Shown here: piece by piece, positions 60,309 through 64,000 of the stretch
How the letters are laid out: the number at the start of each line of letters is the position of its first letter
Position numbering within the stretch: position 1 is the stretch's first letter
From: Verticiella sediminum
GTDB lineage: Bacteria; Pseudomonadota; Gammaproteobacteria; Burkholderiales; Burkholderiaceae_B
Reading direction: 5' to 3'
DNA: 64,000 bases
Assembly (NCBI RefSeq): GCF_007558815.1
Contig: NZ_VLTJ01000029.1
Location: 1 to 64,000, forward strand
Position numbers and translations under genes: made by a program
Notes under the pieces: model-generated
Seen by the model: the letters and a program-made list of their open reading frames with translations, nothing else
What the model was told of the DNA's origin: nothing
Databases searched by the model: none

Positions 60309-61520
60309 CTAAACCGCGCTCGGTGCAGTTCCGGATACCGCGCCCGAAGCGCGCAGGGCGGCGATCCGCTCCGGCGCCAGGCCCAGCACGCCGCTCAGGA
60401 TATCGTCGGTATGCTGCCCGAGGCAGGGTGGCGGCCGGCGGATCGGCAGGGGATTGCCGTCGATGCTGATCGGTGAGCGCACCATCTTGATCGACCGGTA
60501 CAGCGGATGCTCGACGTCCTGGACCATACCCATCGCCCTGATCTGCTCACTGTCCAGAGCATCTGCAACCGTGTTCACCGCCGCGCAGGGAATGGCGTTC
60601 CGCGCCAGGCTCTGCAGCCACCATGCCAAAGGCTGCGCGGCGAAGACGGGTTTCAATTGCTGATTCAGCGCTTCGCGATGCGCGATACGAGCCGTATTGA
60701 TCGAGAATCGCTCATCGTCTCTCAGATCCGGGCGCTCGATCAGGGTGCAAAGGCGTTTCCATTGCGGCTCGTTGCCCAGGCCCAGCGCGAGCCAGCGGTC
60801 GCTGGTTTCATATACCTCGTAAGGCACCAGATTTGGATGCGCGTTGCCATAGCGGTGGGGGAAAATACCCGCTACCAGATAGTCGCTGACGATGTTGGGC
60901 ATGCAGGCCAACGCCGTTTCCATCATCGATGTGGAGACCTTGGGCGCCCGTCCGGTCGACTGTCGCTCGTACAGCGCCGATTGCACCGCGATGCAGGCGG
61001 TCAGGCCGGTCAGTACGTCCATGATCGGCGCTCCCACCTTCATCGGCGATCCATCGGGGTCACCGTTCAGCGCCATCATTCCCGACTCGGCCTGGATGGT
61101 GAAGTCGAACGCGCCGCGGCGCCGATCAGGGCCGCGATCCCCATAGCCCGTGATCTCGCATATCACGCATTGGGGATTGATGGCCCGCAAGCGAGTTTCC
61201 GACAGACCCAATTGTTCGAGCGCGCCGGCAATCGCGTTGATCACCAGCACATCGCTCTTGGCGATCAGCGCCTCGAGCGTCTGCATGCCATCGGCGTGCT
61301 TGAGATCCAAGCCGATCGAACGCTTGTTGCGATTGACCGAGAGATAGTAGGGATTGTCGGACGGAAACGGACCGGAACCCCAGCGCCGCGTGGCGTCCCC
61401 GTCCAGCGGATGCTCGATCTTGATGACGTCGGCGCCCAAGTCGCCCAGAAACATCGTCAGGTAGGGACCGGAAATGAAACGGGTCAGATCCACCACGCGG
61501 ATGCCTGATAACGGTGCCAT
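60309..61520 (-). CDS. CaiB/BaiF family CoA-transferase
   Basis: 403 residues from ATG 61520, AAGGA 8 nt upstream. PLSGIRVVDLTRFISGPYLT, GADVIKIEHPLDGDATRRWG, SVNRNKRSIGLDLKHADG and GAPIMDVLTGLTA with the catalytic Asp are the class III motifs. It activates a carboxylic acid as CoA thioester by moving CoA from a donor acyl-CoA. Last gene of the leftward operon, 19 bp after the thiolase. Confidence 0.93.
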   Translation of the reverse strand: MAPLSGIRVVDLTRFISGPYLTMFLGDLGADVIKIEHPLDGDATRRWGSGPFPSDNPYYLSVNRNKRSIGLDLKHADGMQTLEALIAKSDVLVINAIAGALEQLGLSETRLRAINPQCVICEITGYGDRGPDRRRGAFDFTIQAESGMMALNGDPDGSPMKVGAPIMDVLTGLTACIAVQSALYERQSTGRAPKVSTSMMETALACMPNIVSDYLVAGIFPHRYGNAHPNLVPYEVYETSDRWLALGLGNEPQWKRLCTLIERPDLRDDERFSINTARIAHREALNQQLKPVFAAQPLAWWLQSLARNAIPCAAVNTVADALDSEQIRAMGMVQDVEHPLYRSIKMVRSPISIDGNPLPIRRPPPCLGQHTDDILSGVLGLAPERIAALRASGAVSGTAPSAV

Positions 61521-61539
61521 TCGGTGATCCTTTGAGATG

Positions 61540-62715
61540 CTAAGCCCTGGCCAAAATGACCGTGCTATGCATGGCCAGCGGACCGCCTTGGCTATGTACC
61601 AGGGCCGTCTCGGCGCCGGGCACCTGGCGCGCGCCACATTCGCCGCGAATTTGCCGAACCGCTTCGATGCCATGGGCCAGGCCGGAGAAACTATGGCCCC
61701 AGGACAAGCCACCGCCGTGTGTGTTCATCGGGTGGCTGCCGGCCGGGCGCAGCTTGCCGTCGCTCACGAAAGCACCGCCCTCGCCCTTCTTGCAGAAGCC
61801 CAGATCTTCGAGCATCCGCAGCGCCGTGATGGTGAAACAATCGTAGATCTCGAGCAGATCGATGTCATCGTGCCCGAGCCCGGCCATCTGCAACGAACGC
61901 GCGCCGGTGTGGACCGCGCCGGATTCCATCCAATCGTGCATGACGTTGACGTAGCCCTGGAAGGTATAGTCTTCGGCGCCGCCCAGGACCTGCACCGCGG
62001 CCTTGCGGCAGTCGCGCGCTCGTTCCTTGGTGGTGATGACCATCGCGCCCGCGCCATCGTTGGAGATGCAGCAGTCGAACAAATGCAATGGATCGGAGAT
62101 CATGCGTGAGTCGGTCACGTCGGCGATCGTCAACGGCTTTTGCATGATGGCTTGTGGATGCATCGCCGCCCACATGCGTGTTGAGACCGCGATCTCGGCC
62201 AGTTGTTCGGAAGTGGTGCCGAACTCATGCATGTGGCGGCGCGCAGCCAGCGCGAACCAGGAAGGCACCAGCGTGCCCCACGAAACGTCGAATTCGCCGT
62301 GCGCATAGGCCATCTTTTCCACATTGGCCTGGCGCGACGCACCCCGGCTGCCGCCGCCGATCACGACAATGGTCTGCGCCAGACCGGCCGCCACCGCCAG
62401 CGCAGCGTGCAGGATGTTGGCCGAATGCGCCGCGGCAGCCGCGTCGACGGTGCTGAAATAGCGCATCGGATGTCCCAGCAGTTCCGACCAGTAGGCAGGA
62501 AAGGCGGTGGCCGCGCTGTCGGTAGGACTGCGGCCGCCGGCGATGCCGTCGACATCCTCGATCGTCAGGCCGGCATCGGCGAGGGCGCCTTCGATCGCTT
62601 CGAGCAAGAGTTCATCATTGCTGTGCGAAAGATCGCCCTGCTCGGTCGTGTATACGCCGACGATCGCCGACGACTGAAGCAAACGGCGGGTGGCATGCAA
62701 GTCATCAGTGCGCAT
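61540..62715 (-). CDS. Thiolase-family protein (SCP2-type)
   Basis: 391 residues from ATG 62715, GGGAG 6 nt upstream, overlapping the DUF35 stop as TAATG. TVDAAAAAHSANILHAALAV holds an Ala where classical thiolases have the acyl Cys, as in many SCP2-type or lipid-transfer thiolases. SNDGAGAMVITTKERARDC, EIYDCFTITALRMLEDLG and NTHGGGLSWGHSFSGLAHGI are conserved. Pairing with a DUF35 protein is typical of aldolase/thiolase complexes in side-chain breakdown. Confidence 0.87.
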   Translation of the reverse strand: MRTDDLHATRRLLQSSAIVGVYTTEQGDLSHSNDELLLEAIEGALADAGLTIEDVDGIAGGRSPTDSAATAFPAYWSELLGHPMRYFSTVDAAAAAHSANILHAALAVAAGLAQTIVVIGGGSRGASRQANVEKMAYAHGEFDVSWGTLVPSWFALAARRHMHEFGTTSEQLAEIAVSTRMWAAMHPQAIMQKPLTIADVTDSRMISDPLHLFDCCISNDGAGAMVITTKERARDCRKAAVQVLGGAEDYTFQGYVNVMHDWMESGAVHTGARSLQMAGLGHDDIDLLEIYDCFTITALRMLEDLGFCKKGEGGAFVSDGKLRPAGSHPMNTHGGGLSWGHSFSGLAHGIEAVRQIRGECGARQVPGAETALVHSQGGPLAMHSTVILARA

Positions 62716-63185
62716 TACGGTCTCCCGGCGGTGGACGCGGACGGCGCAGCCGCATCGCATGGACGAAAGCGGAACAGGGAAATATCCGGCGTCACGTCGT
62801 CGAACACGATCTCTACCGGCATGCCGATGCGTAGATCGCCAAGCGGTGCAAGCAGGTTCGATAACAGCCGCACATTCGTGTCGGCCACGTCGACCAGGGC
62901 GACGGCATAGGGCACGTCTTCTTTGAAGGCGGGCACCGGCGGACGATGCACCACGGTATAGCTGTAGACGCTGCCTTGCGGCCGCACACGTGTCCAGGCA
63001 AAGCCATGTCCATGGCAGCGCGGGCAGGCAATGCGCGGCGGGTGGTTATAGAAATGGCAGGCGGTACATTGCTGAAGCCGCAGCTCATGATGCTTGAGCG
63101 CTTGCCAGAATGGTCGGGCCAGTTCGGATGGGACCGGCAGCGGCTTGGCCGCCGCGACGGGCTCCGACGAGGTTGAATCACTCAT
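62715..63185 (-). CDS. DUF35 OB-fold protein with zinc ribbon
   Basis: 156 residues. Rubredoxin-like zinc ribbon C40xxC43...C54xxC57 (LQQCTACHFYNHPPRIACPR) then an OB fold (SVYSYTVVHRPPVPAFKEDV, PYAVALVDV). These proteins bind acyl-CoA and form obligate complexes with thiolase-fold partners, here the next gene. Overlaps both neighbours. Confidence 0.9.
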   Translation of the reverse strand: MSDSTSSEPVAAAKPLPVPSELARPFWQALKHHELRLQQCTACHFYNHPPRIACPRCHGHGFAWTRVRPQGSVYSYTVVHRPPVPAFKEDVPYAVALVDVADTNVRLLSNLLAPLGDLRIGMPVEIVFDDVTPDISLFRFRPCDAAAPSASTAGRP

Positions 63186-64000
63186 GTTTGCATGCTCCCA
63201 GGGGTTGCGTCAGCCAATGGCCGGATCGCACGTGCGCGGCGACGGCATCGTCGCAATCGGCCGCCGAGCCCATCGCGGTCAGCAGCGGCAACACGGCGCG
63301 TGTGATGAAGTTGACGGGATGTTCTTCGATGAAGCCGATGCCGCCCAGCACGTCGTAGCACTTCATCAAGGCAGCCCAGGCGGTATCGCGCGCGAACGCC
63401 GCAGCGGCAGCGGCCAGTGAAAAGCGATCGTCGGCCTGATGTTCGAGCCCCGACAACGCACGCAGGCTGAGCAACTCGGCGGCATCGGAAGTCGCCAGCA
63501 TGTCCACCAGTGCGTGCTGCACCGCTTGATAAGCACCGATCGCATGGCCGAATTGCATACGCACCCGGGCATAGTCGACAGCGATGGCCAGTGCAGCCTG
63601 GGCAGCGCCGATGAGCTGCGCGGCCGCCAGACAGCGATGGGTGGCCAGCGCTTCTTCCCACAGCGCACGGCCGGCGTCGGCTGGTGCCAGCACGCGGATG
63701 CGCTCGTCCGCCAGGTTCGTCAGCAGCACGTGGGAAGCGCGTGCGGTGGTGGGCACAATCTGGCCACGCGCGGCGTCGCCAAGCTCGCGCAGCACCAGGC
63801 CCTGCGCGGCCGTCCATTGGATGACGCCGATGCGCGCCGGACCCGCATCGGCAAGCAGGCCCGCACGGCCACCGTCCAACTCGGGCAGCGCCTGCGGCAA
63901 GGCCAACTGCAAGGTGCCGGCCGCGACATCCTCGATCAGATCCGCCGGCGGATGCGCGCTTCTTGCCAGGACGGCGCCGAGCGCCACGCTCTCGGCGAAG
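63178..64000 (-). CDS. Acyl-CoA dehydrogenase family protein (5' end outside window)
   Basis: At least 273 residues, open to the right edge. The visible part is the C-terminal two-thirds: FAESVALGAVLARSAHPP, then ATHRCLAAAQLIGAAQAALA, DYARVRMQFGHAIGAYQAVQ (the C-terminal FAD-contacting helix) and CYDVLGGIGFIEEHPVNFIT. The RxQFGxxIxxxQAVQH pattern is that of the family. Such short, Ala-rich versions often act as one half of a heteromeric ACAD; a partner may lie outside the window. Confidence 0.85.
   Translation of the reverse strand, partial: FAESVALGAVLARSAHPPADLIEDVAAGTLQLALPQALPELDGGRAGLLADAGPARIGVIQWTAAQGLVLRELGDAARGQIVPTTARASHVLLTNLADERIRVLAPADAGRALWEEALATHRCLAAAQLIGAAQAALAIAVDYARVRMQFGHAIGAYQAVQHALVDMLATSDAAELLSLRALSGLEHQADDRFSLAAAAAAFARDTAWAALMKCYDVLGGIGFIEEHPVNFITRAVLPLLTAMGSAADCDDAVAAHVRSGHWLTQPLGACKHE

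Overview
The window is GC-rich DNA from a betaproteobacterium of the Alcaligenaceae, most likely Bordetella or a close relative such as Achromobacter. The case rests on three Bug-type periplasmic receptors, several MmgE/PrpD genes, a TctDE-like two-component system and a typical GC-rich intergenic repeat. It splits into a lambda-like siphovirus prophage (about 1-37,110, left end outside the window) and host chromosome (about 37,111-64,000).

Prophage. Late genes run on the minus strand from about 21,000 down to 1: a Q-like antiterminator, a gpZ-like protein, TerS, TerL, gpW, portal, ClpP-like head protease, decoration protein, major capsid, connector and terminator proteins, tail tube, a G/GT chaperone pair with a -1 slippery site, the tape measure, a tail hub protein and a coiled-coil tail fibre cut by the window edge. 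Early leftward genes (about 21,700-25,650) run from Cro through a 26-residue membrane peptide and a CII-like regulator to a replication-type protein. Three small genes oppose them. CI (25,722-26,084) is divergent from Cro. An exported protein of unknown function lies behind a 22-bp inverted-repeat terminator. A second control region near 27,050 carries a strong promoter overlapped by the same operator motif found between cro and cI, which suggests a lambda-like two-operator switch. The rightward operon holds small unknowns, DUF2303, a dNMP kinase, SSB, a ParB-like protein, a C5 cytosine methyltransferase broken by an amber codon, an ASCH-like protein, DUF4031, DUF4224 and the integrase, which abuts the 3' end of tRNA-His, the presumed attachment site.

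Host DNA. After tRNA-His and tRNA-Arg come a secreted Pro/Thr-rich protein, a CitMHS citrate transporter divergent from a TctDE-like system with a periplasmic binding protein, and a carboxymuconolactone decarboxylase-family gene. A 7.2-kb catabolic block (two Bug receptors, a flavoprotein, two MmgE/PrpD proteins) is flanked by a 32-bp direct repeat. Next are a DadA-like oxidase, a small monooxygenase, a damaged LysE exporter, NnrS with an NsrR-like site, an nsrR pseudogene and a further remnant.

The right end has two degradation operons facing each other. The rightward one encodes Bug receptor, SMP-30 lactonase, RraA-like aldolase/decarboxylase and MmgE/PrpD. The leftward one encodes acyl-CoA dehydrogenase, a DUF35 OB-fold protein, thiolase and CaiB/BaiF CoA-transferase. 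They look like uptake and CoA-dependent breakdown of an unidentified organic acid.
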